A program made the translations under genes and the position numbers. Source: Bacteroides sp. (lineage in GTDB: Bacteria > Bacteroidota > Bacteroidia > Bacteroidales > Bacteroidaceae). Taken from it: a stretch of 5,732 nucleotides of DNA. Positions 1 to 5,732 of the stretch are shown here, one piece after another. Each line of letters opens with the position of its first letter. Positions within the stretch are counted from its first letter, which is position 1. Below the pieces are notes generated by a model. The model had not been told where the DNA came from. It worked only from the letters and a program-made list of their open reading frames with translations, and searched no databases. The DNA lies in assembly GCA_019417975.1 (NCBI GenBank), contig DYCT01000041.1, positions 5,234-10,965 on the forward strand, read 5' to 3'.

Positions 1-1
1 C

Positions 2-1465
2 CGCGATGTCTCTTTCATGCTCCGTCCTGCCCACAATGAGCAGGTGGCTAAGATATTGAGCGATCCAGAAGCAAGTGATAACGATAAATATGTAGCCCTT
101 ACATTCTTGCGCAATGCCGAAGTGGCTGCCAAAGGCAAATTGCCTTTCTGTCAAGATACCGGTACGGCAATCATCCATGGCGAGAAGGGACAACAAGTTT
201 GGACCGGCTATTGCGATGAAGAAGCTCTTTCGCTGGGTGTATTCAAAACTTATACGGAAGAGAACTTGCGCTATTCGCAGAATGCACCTCTGAATATGTA
301 TGACGAAGTAAATACCAAATGTAACTTGCCGGCTCAGATTGACCTGGAAGCAACAGAAGGTATGGAATATAATTTCCTTTGCGTGACTAAGGGTGGTGGA
401 TCGGCCAACAAGAGCTATCTGTATCAGGAGACAAAAGCTATTTTGAATCCGACGACCTTGGTTCCTTTCTTGGTAGAAAAGATGAAAACATTGGGTACAG
501 CTGCTTGCCCTCCGTATCACATTGCTTTTGTAATTGGTGGTACTTCGGCTGAGAAGAATTTGCTGACTGTGAAACTGGCTTCTACTCATTATTACGATAA
601 CTTGCCTACTACAGGTAATGAAGGTGGACGCGCTTTCCGTGATATTGAATTGGAAAAACAGGTATTGGAAGAAGCACACCGCATCGGCTTAGGTGCTCAG
701 TTTGGTGGTAAATACTATGCACACGATGTACGCATCATTCGTTTGCCACGTCACGGAGCTTCTTGTCCGGTAGGTTTGGGCGTATCTTGTTCTGCTGACC
801 GTAACATCAAGTGTAAGATTAATAAGGATGGTATCTGGATTGAAAAGTTGGATGATAATCCGGGCAGACTGATTCCGGCAGAACTGCGTGAAGCAGGTGA
901 AGGCGATGCTGTTAAAATCGACTTGAACCGTCCGATGGCAGAAATCTTGAAAGAATTGTCTAAATATCCGGTTGCTACCCGTCTGTCGCTCAACGGTACA
1001 ATCATTGTTGGTCGTGATATTGCTCATGCCAAACTGAAAGAACGTTTGGACCGTGGAGAGGAATTGCCTCAGTATATTAAAGATCATCCGATTTATTATG
1101 CCGGCCCGGCTAAGACTCCTGCCGGTATGGCCTGTGGCTCAATGGGACCAACAACTGCAGGACGTATGGACCCGTATGTAGACTTGTTCCAAAGTCATGG
1201 CGGTAGCATGATTATGTTGGCCAAGGGTAACCGTAGCCAGCAGGTAACTGATGCTTGTAAGAAACATGGAGGTTTCTATCTCGGAAGTATCGGCGGACCG
1301 GCTGCTATCTTGGCTCAAAACAATATCAAGAGCATCGAATGTGTGGAATATCCAGAATTGGGTATGGAAGCTATCTGGAAGATTGAAGTAGAAGATTTCC
1401 CTGCATTTATTTTGGTAGATGATAAAGGGAATGACTTTTTTAAGCAGATTAAGCCTCGCTATTAA
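2..1465 (+). CDS. Class I (Fe-S) fumarate hydratase, 5'-truncated by window edge
   Basis: This enzyme interconverts fumarate and malate in the cytoplasm. In Bacteroides it would serve the reductive branch that makes succinate and propionate. The frame is open from base 2 and runs into the first Met at base 17, so the true start lies upstream; against E. coli FumA (548 residues) about 55 residues are missing. Numbering from the base-17 Met, the three 4Fe-4S ligands fit Cys45 (PFCQDTGTA), Cys164 (AACPPYH) and Cys258 (GVSCSADR). Their spacing of 119 and 94 equals that of FumA Cys105/224/318. Active-site residues known from the Leishmania enzyme also line up: Asp47, His246 (RHGASC), Arg333 (VGRDIAH), Thr379 and Arg383 (GPTTAGR) and Lys403. 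The C-terminal swivel domain ends normally (DFPAFILVDDKGNDFFK). No frameshift or missing key residue is seen, so it is probably active and oxygen-sensitive. A fumA/fumB-type name is possible, but the symbol is not certain. Confidence 0.96.
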   Translation, partial: RDVSFMLRPAHNEQVAKILSDPEASDNDKYVALTFLRNAEVAAKGKLPFCQDTGTAIIHGEKGQQVWTGYCDEEALSLGVFKTYTEENLRYSQNAPLNMYDEVNTKCNLPAQIDLEATEGMEYNFLCVTKGGGSANKSYLYQETKAILNPTTLVPFLVEKMKTLGTAACPPYHIAFVIGGTSAEKNLLTVKLASTHYYDNLPTTGNEGGRAFRDIELEKQVLEEAHRIGLGAQFGGKYYAHDVRIIRLPRHGASCPVGLGVSCSADRNIKCKINKDGIWIEKLDDNPGRLIPAELREAGEGDAVKIDLNRPMAEILKELSKYPVATRLSLNGTIIVGRDIAHAKLKERLDRGEELPQYIKDHPIYYAGPAKTPAGMACGSMGPTTAGRMDPYVDLFQSHGGSMIMLAKGNRSQQVTDACKKHGGFYLGSIGGPAAILAQNNIKSIECVEYPELGMEAIWKIEVEDFPAFILVDDKGNDFFKQIKPRY

Positions 1466-1500
1466 ATAGTACGAGAGATAATCGCATAACCCCCTATTAT

Positions 1501-1534
1501 CCCCTTCATGCTTTTGCATGGAGGGGATTTTTTA
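1501..1534 (+). terminator. Intrinsic terminator of the fumarase gene
   Basis: An 11-bp stem (1501-1511 with 1516-1526, all Watson-Crick except one G-U) closes a TTTT loop. The base of the stem is four G-C pairs, and A plus six Ts (1528-1533) follow directly. This is a textbook Rho-independent terminator 35 bases after the fumarase stop codon, so the fumarase transcript should end here. Confidence 0.92.
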
Positions 1535-1542
1535 TATATTTG
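1513..1542 (+). promoter_or_regulatory. Predicted Bacteroides-type promoter for the CE7 esterase
   Basis: TATATTTG at 1535-1542 matches the Bacteroides -7 consensus TAnnTTTG exactly. TTTG at 1513-1516 matches the -33 element with an 18-base spacer. Transcription would begin near 1547-1550, giving an A-rich leader of about 40 bases before the esterase ATG at 1587. The -33 element lies in the loop and first stem base of the fumarase terminator, so the two signals overlap. This is inferred from consensus only. Confidence 0.6.
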
Positions 1543-1586
1543 TGCCGAGAATATAAAATACAACTTAACAACTAATTGGATGTGGA

Positions 1587-2900
1587 ATGAGACGAGTATT
1601 ATTTTTTATGCTCTTATTTATAGGGCATTGGATGTCGTGGGCTGAAAATTATCCTTATCGGAGTGATGTGCTTTGGGTGACAACGCCCAATCATGTTGAT
1701 TGGCTTTATAAAACCGGGGAAAAAGCAGAAGTAACTGTCGCTGTTTATCGGTATGGTATCTTGCAGGATGATTTGGAAATCAGTTATGAGATTGGACCGG
1801 AATTGTTGCCTTCTCGACAGAACGGAGTGATTCGCTTGAAAGATGGGAAAGCGATTGTGCCGGTGGGGACAATGGATAAGCCGGGGTTCTTGGATTGTCG
1901 CTTTTCTGCGAAACTGGGTGAAGAAACATTTCAGCATCATATTAAATTGGGCTTTTCGCCCGAAAAACTACAGCCAGCTGTGAAGATGCCTGCCGACTTT
2001 TCAACCTTTTGGCAGAATGCAATAGAGCAAGCTTCTAAATGTCCGATGGAAACAACCGTTCGGTTTGTGGAGGAATATTCCACTAATACGGTGGATTGCT
2101 ATTTGGTGAAGTTGCAATGTTATCGTCCGGGGCAGTATGTGTATGGCTATCTGACCAAGCCTAAAAAGGAAGGCAAGTGTCCGGTGGTCTTTTCGCCTCC
2201 AGGTGCGGGCATTAAGCCTATGGACCCTCTGAAGAATCTTTTTTATGCCGAGCAGGGATTTATCCGGTTTGATATGGAAATACATGGGATTCGTCCGGAT
2301 TTGGATAGAGAGACATATCAGGAAATCAGTGCGGCTTTTGGGACGAAGGAGAACAGCTATTTGGTGAACGGATTGGATGACAAGGATAGCTATTATATGA
2401 AGAAGGTGTATCTGGCCTGCATACGTGCCATTGACTTTCTGACAACTCTTCCGGAATGGGATGGTAAACATGTGATAGCACAAGGAGGGAGTCAGGGCGG
2501 AGCTTTGGCTTTAGTAACAACAGGACTTGATAACCGAGTGACTGCTTGTGTGGCCAATCACCCGGCTTTGAGCGATATGATAGGCTATCAGGAAGGACGT
2601 GCGGGAGGCTATCCACATCTGTTTACAAAGTTTAAGGGTATAGATACACCTGCCAAATTGCAAACATTGGCTTATTATGACGTTGTGAATTTCGCACGAC
2701 GGATTACCGTACCTGTTTATCTTACATGGGGATACAACGATAATACGTGTCCGCCAACTACCAGCTACATTATATATAATGTATTGAATTGCCCAAAGAA
2801 GGCATTGATAACACCTGTCAATGAGCACTGGGTATCCTTGTCGACTCGCTACGAACAGTTGCGGTGGATAAAGGAGCTAATTGGCGGAGAGGACAGATAA
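1587..2900 (+). CDS. Secreted CE7-family acetyl esterase (acetylxylan esterase / cephalosporin-C deacetylase type)
   Basis: This predicted alpha/beta-hydrolase of the AXE1 family would remove acetyl groups from plant polysaccharides or oligosaccharides outside the cytoplasm. Residues 1-19 form a signal peptide (MRR, a hydrophobic stretch, then a likely cut after SWA) with no lipobox Cys. Residues 20 to about 125 form an extra, beta-rich N-terminal domain not present in the minimal 320-residue CE7 enzymes. The catalytic core follows, with nucleophile Ser302 in GGSQGG, Asp385 in GYNDNTCPPT and His414 in NEHW, in the order and spacing expected for the triad. The usual CE7 RGQ motif is not seen; the equivalent place appears to read FDMEIHGIRP (from 228). 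The start is fixed by the signal peptide; another ATG seven bases upstream is out of frame. The gene is monocistronic, and its stop lies 8 bases from the converging transporter gene. The nearby pectate lyase suggests acetylated pectin as a possible substrate, but xylan or other acetyl esters cannot be excluded. Confidence 0.88.
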   Translation: MRRVLFFMLLFIGHWMSWAENYPYRSDVLWVTTPNHVDWLYKTGEKAEVTVAVYRYGILQDDLEISYEIGPELLPSRQNGVIRLKDGKAIVPVGTMDKPGFLDCRFSAKLGEETFQHHIKLGFSPEKLQPAVKMPADFSTFWQNAIEQASKCPMETTVRFVEEYSTNTVDCYLVKLQCYRPGQYVYGYLTKPKKEGKCPVVFSPPGAGIKPMDPLKNLFYAEQGFIRFDMEIHGIRPDLDRETYQEISAAFGTKENSYLVNGLDDKDSYYMKKVYLACIRAIDFLTTLPEWDGKHVIAQGGSQGGALALVTTGLDNRVTACVANHPALSDMIGYQEGRAGGYPHLFTKFKGIDTPAKLQTLAYYDVVNFARRITVPVYLTWGYNDNTCPPTTSYIIYNVLNCPKKALITPVNEHWVSLSTRYEQLRWIKELIGGEDR

Positions 2901-2907
2901 GCCCTTC

Positions 2908-2946
2908 TCTATTGGGCTTCGTGTTTTACCCACGAAGCCCAATAGA
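2908..2946. repeat. Perfect 16-bp inverted repeat at a convergent gene junction
   Basis: The arms 2908-2923 and 2931-2946 are exact reverse complements around a 7-base loop (TTTTACC). Read on the minus strand, the hairpin covers the last 12 sense codons and the stop of the EamA transporter gene; read on the plus strand, it lies 7 bases after the esterase stop. Neither side has a U-run, so it is not a classical intrinsic terminator. It may still stop transcription or protect both 3' ends from exonucleases. Confidence 0.85.
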
Positions 2947-3823
2947 CACCGGCTAAAATACAGGCTACCCCGATAAAACTTAACCAGGTAAGGCGCTCAT
3001 TGAGGATAAGAGCCGAACCGGAAAGTGTAAATACGGGGTTGAGATAGATATAGTTTGATGCACGAACAGTGCCTAAGCGATTTAAGACGATGTTCCATAC
3101 GGCATAGCATATCAGTGAAGCGATAACCCCTAAAAAGATTAAGTTGCCTAACACAATGGGGTCGGCAAACTTTTGTAAGGGAAATTGCCAAGGACGTACA
3201 AAGAAAGCTGGGAGAATGGTGAGTACTCCGTAAAAGAATGTTTTGCGTGTAATGAATGTGGTGGAGTAGCGTCCGGTCATCTTCTTCATGATGAGGCTGT
3301 AGAAAGCCCATGAAAGAGAGGCTGTAAGCGATAACAAATCGCCTAAAGGAGATATCTCTAAAATGAAGCGACCATTGAAAACGACAAATGCTACTCCGAT
3401 AAGTGCAAGTATCGAACCTCCGATTAGGCGTTTGGTGGCTTTCTCTTGTCGGTAGATGAAAATTGACAGCAAGGCAGTGAGTAACGGAGCTGTACACACG
3501 ATGAAAGAGACATTGCTTGCCAATGTGATGCCTAAAGCTGTATTTTCTGTTAAGAAATAGACCGAACCTCCTGTGATCCCTCCCAGTAAAAGCCAAAGCT
3601 CGTCTTTCAGATTGTTGCACCAAAGACGTTTGGAACCGATGAACCAAATGCCGATATAAGCGATAGCAAAGCGAATCAAGAAGATTTCTTGAGGAGTTAA
3701 TCCATGCTCAATTAATAGTTTGGTAGAGATAAATGTTGTTCCCCATACCCCGACGATGAGTATGGCGATGAGATGAAAGATTCCAGTTGATTGAGGCTGT
3801 TTTAGTTCCATTTCTTTTTCCAT
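2909..3823 (-). CDS. EamA-family (drug/metabolite transporter superfamily) inner-membrane permease
   Basis: This is a ten-helix DMT permease of 304 residues, the usual family length, made of two EamA halves (about 17-150 and 160-297). Visible hydrophobic segments lie near 15-33, 45-63, 76-93, 103-123, 133-150, 160-178, 192-212, 226-247, 258-275 and 279-297. Family-like stretches include GVWGTTFISTKLL in helix 1, TAPLLTALLS in helix 4 and a final LAGVYWASW. The charged tail is short. The substrate cannot be told from sequence: relatives export amino acids, purines or drugs, and some move sugars. The ATG at 3823 overlaps the pectate lyase by 22 bases (3802-3823); a second in-frame ATG at 3811 would still overlap by 10. 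No separate promoter is evident, so it is probably co-transcribed and translationally coupled with the lyase. Its last codons are embedded in a perfect inverted repeat. Confidence 0.9.
   Translation of the reverse strand: MEKEMELKQPQSTGIFHLIAILIVGVWGTTFISTKLLIEHGLTPQEIFLIRFAIAYIGIWFIGSKRLWCNNLKDELWLLLGGITGGSVYFLTENTALGITLASNVSFIVCTAPLLTALLSIFIYRQEKATKRLIGGSILALIGVAFVVFNGRFILEISPLGDLLSLTASLSWAFYSLIMKKMTGRYSTTFITRKTFFYGVLTILPAFFVRPWQFPLQKFADPIVLGNLIFLGVIASLICYAVWNIVLNRLGTVRASNYIYLNPVFTLSGSALILNERLTWLSFIGVACILAGVYWASWVKHEAQ
3802..3823 (-). other. 22-base gene overlap, pectate lyase stop / transporter start
   Basis: The lyase ends KWKKKWN-stop while the transporter begins MEKEMEL in another frame over the same A-rich 22 bases. 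Both frames are clearly used by their families. This supports one mRNA and coupled translation, with ribosomes ending on the lyase reinitiating close by. The ATG at 3811, with a 10-base overlap, is an equally usable restart site. Confidence 0.75.
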
Positions 3824-4884
3824 TTTTTATATTGAGTGATTACTTTATTTCCATCGGTATTAAACCATTTGTATCCGTTGCGACGTTCATATCCGATTTC
3901 AGAGATATCGTAATGGAGGATTCCATCTCGGTCGCAGAAGAATGGTTGATTGGTTTTAAGGTCGTAGAAGCGTGCCCATAAATCGGGACAGCTATCACAA
4001 GGTGTCATTCGGAAATCTTGTTTTCCGTCTTCATTGATAAAGTATTCTTTGTTTAGTCCTTTTATTCTTGATTTGTCGAACCACTCTGCTGCACCTATCA
4101 CTGCTGCTTTGATAGCATCCGAAGGATAAGGAATAGACATGAGCAGTAGTGCAATATCAACAGATTCTTGTCCGCTAAGTGAAGGTAGCTCGTAGGCTCT
4201 TGCTTTGCAGGGTGCTAAGGTGTTGCGGTCGTGCTGAGCACACCACACCGTTAGTTTTCCCTTTTGACGGATTTGAGTGCGCAGGATGCAATTTATACCC
4301 TTGTCGAATGCTTTTTGTGCACAAGCTGCCAATGAATCATTGATAAAAGTATATGGGTTTTGCTGCTGAGCTACCATTCGGAGTAGTTTCAATACTCTTA
4401 CCATGGCGTTGTCGTTGTAGGTGATTTGTACGTAATAGCCTGTTGCGCGGGGATAGAACTGAGGCCATCCACCATTATTGTATTGGGCTTTTAGCAAATA
4501 GTTTATGCCACGCAAGGCATTGTCTCGGTATCGGACATCTTGGGTGGCATTGAATAGTTTCGAGAGGTATTCAATTTCGGTAGTGGTGGCATTGTTGTCA
4601 ATCGTACTTTTATCGGTATCTTTTTGAGAAGCAACGACTAACTTTTGTTCTTCTTTGGATAGCTCTGCGGGAATGTAGATATTCTTAGGCCAGGCCCCTG
4701 TGATTTGTTGGTATAGTAGAACGTTTTCTCCAATGCGAATTGCTTCATCAGTATGAAAGAAAACTGAGTCCAGTTTGGGGACAAGCTTTGTCCATTTCGT
4801 ATGACTTTGCAGGTTGCGATAGTCCTGGCTTGAAGCGTGTAGAGATAGTAAGGTAAAAGCAAGCAGAAATAAGAACGTTTTCAT
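3802..4884 (-). CDS. Secreted pectate lyase, polysaccharide lyase family 10
   Basis: The enzyme is expected to cleave de-esterified homogalacturonan by beta-elimination, releasing unsaturated oligogalacturonides. The chosen start (4884) gives 360 residues opening with a signal peptide, MKTFLFLLAFTLLSLHASSQ, with no lipobox Cys, so a periplasmic or secreted soluble protein is likely. The frame continues upstream to an ATG at 4914, but those ten extra residues would bury the signal peptide and lie in a hairpin. PL10 hallmarks appear in order: TGAWPKN (62-68; the second G of the usual TGGWPKN is Ala), DNNATTTEI (96-104), NNGGWPQFYP (136-145), TYNDNAM (155-161), TVWCAQHD (212-219) and ARAYELPSLSGQES (228-241). 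From family knowledge, the catalytic Arg base probably lies in the ARAYE stretch (Arg229). No carbohydrate-binding module is attached. It has its own predicted promoter and overlaps the transporter gene downstream. Confidence 0.92.
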   Translation of the reverse strand: MKTFLFLLAFTLLSLHASSQDYRNLQSHTKWTKLVPKLDSVFFHTDEAIRIGENVLLYQQITGAWPKNIYIPAELSKEEQKLVVASQKDTDKSTIDNNATTTEIEYLSKLFNATQDVRYRDNALRGINYLLKAQYNNGGWPQFYPRATGYYVQITYNDNAMVRVLKLLRMVAQQQNPYTFINDSLAACAQKAFDKGINCILRTQIRQKGKLTVWCAQHDRNTLAPCKARAYELPSLSGQESVDIALLLMSIPYPSDAIKAAVIGAAEWFDKSRIKGLNKEYFINEDGKQDFRMTPCDSCPDLWARFYDLKTNQPFFCDRDGILHYDISEIGYERRNGYKWFNTDGNKVITQYKKWKKKWN

Positions 4885-4902
4885 GGTGTTTATAGTCAAA
4901 TT

Positions 4903-4941
4903 CATCCCCGTCATCAGCCTCTATGGTTGATGACGGGGATG
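4903..4941. repeat. Perfect 14-bp hairpin between the acidic-protein gene and the pectate lyase gene
   Basis: The arms 4903-4916 and 4928-4941 are exact reverse complements with an 11-base loop. On the plus strand three more pairs (including one G-U) can form inside the loop. On the minus strand, the direction of the flanking genes, the stem is followed by AATTTGAC, which is a poor U-tract. The hairpin lies 25 bases after the acidic gene's stop and 18 bases before the lyase ATG. It could act as a weak terminator for trxA and its partner, or as a 5'-leader element of the lyase mRNA. Confidence 0.82.
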
Positions 4942-4947
4942 TGTAGA

Positions 4948-4955
4948 CAAAAGTA
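4948..4955 (-). promoter_or_regulatory. Predicted -7 element of the pectate lyase promoter
   Basis: On the minus strand the bases read TACTTTTG, an exact match to the Bacteroides -7 consensus TAnnTTTG, only 12 bases past the stop of the upstream acidic gene. No good TTTG -33 element is seen 17-21 bases upstream, which weakens the call. Initiation would fall near 4940-4943, at the outer edge of the 14-bp hairpin, giving a leader of about 57 bases. Confidence 0.5.
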
Positions 4956-4966
4956 TCGGATGGGGA

Positions 4967-5302
4967 TTATTCTATCTGGCCAATGGAATTACCATATTCC
5001 ATTTCTCCTTGTACTACCCATAGGATTTCCTCGGGGGAGAATTCACCCATTTGATCTTTCTTGGCTTCGCGAATGATATAGTCTACAATCTCATCTTGGT
5101 CGATGTTGATGTAGCCGTCTTCATCGGGTTGTGCATCCAATACACCACTTGTGGCATAATAATCAACCATGACGTCCAAAAAATAGTACAGTTCATCATC
5201 AGAGAACCGTTCTTTCAAATCTTGTGGCAGATAATTCTTGATAAACTGGATGGTCTGTTCGTCATCTGCATCTTCCAATAAGAAATCCTCTTCCATTCCC
5301 AT
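4967..5302 (-). CDS. Small very acidic conserved-type protein of unknown function
   Basis: I do not recognise a named family. The 111-residue product has 31 Asp/Glu against 6 Lys/Arg, so it is strongly negative. It has no Cys, no signal peptide and no membrane segment, hence it is probably a soluble cytoplasmic protein. Likely amphipathic helices lie at about 15-27 (EQTIQFIKNYLPQ), 35-50 (DELYYFLDVMVDYYA) and 71-84 (DQDEIVDYIIREAK), with a last helix around SPEEILWVVQGEME. The middle stretch PDEDGYINIDQDEI has a calcium-loop flavour, but it does not fit the EF-hand spacing well enough to call. The start at 5302 has an in-frame alternative at 5296. It follows trxA by 72 bases with no evident terminator between them, so the two are probably one transcript. 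The reading frame is long and clean, with protein-like composition, so a real gene is very likely. Confidence 0.85.
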   Translation of the reverse strand: MGMEEDFLLEDADDEQTIQFIKNYLPQDLKERFSDDELYYFLDVMVDYYATSGVLDAQPDEDGYINIDQDEIVDYIIREAKKDQMGEFSPEEILWVVQGEMEYGNSIGQIE

Positions 5303-5374
5303 AGTTGTGATGTTTTTATTGATTAAACCAATTGTCCGTCAGGAGAAACCATTCGGAACTTTGAATTCTTTTTT

Positions 5375-5695
5375 TTATTTTGTTAATAGGTCGTCAAACA
5401 TTTCTTTGAGCTTATTCTTGGTAACGGCACCTACTGATTTGTTTACCAATTCACCATTTTTCAAGAAAAGCACAGTCGGGATGTTGCGTACGCCAAACTG
5501 TCCTGGCAGTTCGTCGTTTTCATCAACATCACATTTGCCGACAGCTATTTTACCTTCATATTCTTGAGCTAATTCTTCGATATAAGGAGCGATTTGTTTG
5601 CATGGTCCACACCAAGTAGCCCAAAAGTCCACTACTACATACTGGTGATTCTTTGATAATTCTTCAAAGTTTGAATCTTTAATTTCTAAAGCCAT
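5375..5695 (-). CDS. trxA: Thioredoxin
   Basis: This cytoplasmic dithiol-disulfide oxidoreductase would donate electrons, after reduction by thioredoxin reductase, to ribonucleotide reductase, peroxiredoxins and other proteins. It is complete at 106 residues, the standard size for a single thioredoxin domain. The active site WCGPCK (Cys29, Cys32) is preceded by VVVDFWAT with the buried acid Asp23. Cis-Pro73 lies in NIPTV, and the GxxxK-type C-terminal end (GAVTKNKLKEMF) is normal. Lys54 matches the position of E. coli Lys57. A third cysteine, Cys55 in GKCDVDEN, is not present in the E. coli protein. No signal peptide is present, which separates it from the periplasmic TlpA/ResA-like proteins common in Bacteroidetes. 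The leader has no Shine-Dalgarno motif; the promoter, if separate, lies beyond the window end. Confidence 0.96.
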   Translation of the reverse strand: MALEIKDSNFEELSKNHQYVVVDFWATWCGPCKQIAPYIEELAQEYEGKIAVGKCDVDENDELPGQFGVRNIPTVLFLKNGELVNKSVGAVTKNKLKEMFDDLLTK

Positions 5696-5732
5696 AGTCT
5701 TAATATTTAAGTTCGGTTATAAGATTTGAAAG

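Noticed and set aside
689..1087. Open frame of 132 codons antisense to the fumarase gene
   Set aside because: It lies wholly opposite a strongly conserved enzyme, its product has no recognisable domain, and it looks like a codon-bias shadow.
2001..2483. Open frame of 160 codons antisense to the esterase
   Set aside because: It has no family resemblance and lies opposite a well-supported coding sequence.
2908..2946. Classical bidirectional intrinsic terminator
   Set aside because: The stem is perfect, but neither strand has a U-run after it, so it is reported as an inverted repeat of uncertain role rather than as an intrinsic terminator.
2997..3647. Open frame of 216 codons on the minus strand inside the transporter gene
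   Set aside because: It is an alternative frame of the EamA gene; its product is rich in His, Arg and Ser with no family signature, while the other frame gives clear ten-helix topology.
3787..3981. Plus-strand open frame of 64 codons across the lyase/transporter overlap
   Set aside because: It is short, hydrophobic only by mirroring of the opposite strand, and has no promoter or family signal.
4885..4914. Upstream start for the pectate lyase adding ten residues
   Set aside because: The extension (MTGMNLTINT) would displace the clear signal peptide from the N-terminus and is translated from part of the hairpin; the ATG at 4884 is better.
5303..5374. Possible terminator or promoter between trxA and the acidic gene
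   Set aside because: Only a weak ATTG/CAAT inverted repeat and an A-run are present; there is no stable stem with a U-tract and no TAnnTTTG match on the minus strand.
1..5732. CRISPR array, tRNA/rRNA gene, insertion sequence or a complete PUL
   Set aside because: No regularly spaced direct repeats, RNA gene cores, transposase or SusC/SusD-like proteins are visible.

Overview
The window looks like a chromosomal segment of a Bacteroidales bacterium, most likely Bacteroides or a close relative. The evidence is the gene types, AT-rich leaders without clear Shine-Dalgarno sequences, and two exact matches to the Bacteroides -7 promoter element TAnnTTTG. No RNA gene, CRISPR array, insertion sequence or phage gene is visible. 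Coding density is high and every non-coding gap is shorter than about 125 bases.

Layout: (1) Positions 2-1465 (+) hold the 3' nine-tenths of a class I (Fe-S) fumarate hydratase, closed by a strong intrinsic terminator at 1501-1533. (2) A promoter overlapping that terminator leads into 1587-2900 (+), a secreted CE7-type acetyl esterase with an extra N-terminal domain. (3) This gene converges, with an 8-base gap, on a minus-strand block. Read in its own direction, that block is trxA (5695-5375), a small very acidic conserved-type protein (5302-4967), a secreted family 10 pectate lyase (4884-3802) and a ten-helix EamA/DMT transporter (3823-2909) whose start overlaps the lyase by 22 bases.

The likely theme of the middle is small-scale pectin use. 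A secreted lyase would cleave polygalacturonate, a secreted esterase could remove acetyl groups, and a translationally linked DMT permease may move a small metabolite. There is no SusC/SusD pair or regulator in view, so this is not a recognisable complete polysaccharide utilisation locus. Fumarase and thioredoxin are housekeeping genes on either side.

The most unusual sequence features are structural. A perfect 16-bp inverted repeat is built into the last codons of the transporter gene at the convergent junction. A perfect 14-bp hairpin sits at the predicted 5' end of the pectate lyase mRNA. A terminator and a promoter share bases upstream of the esterase. I see no strong evidence for a wholly new biological system here.
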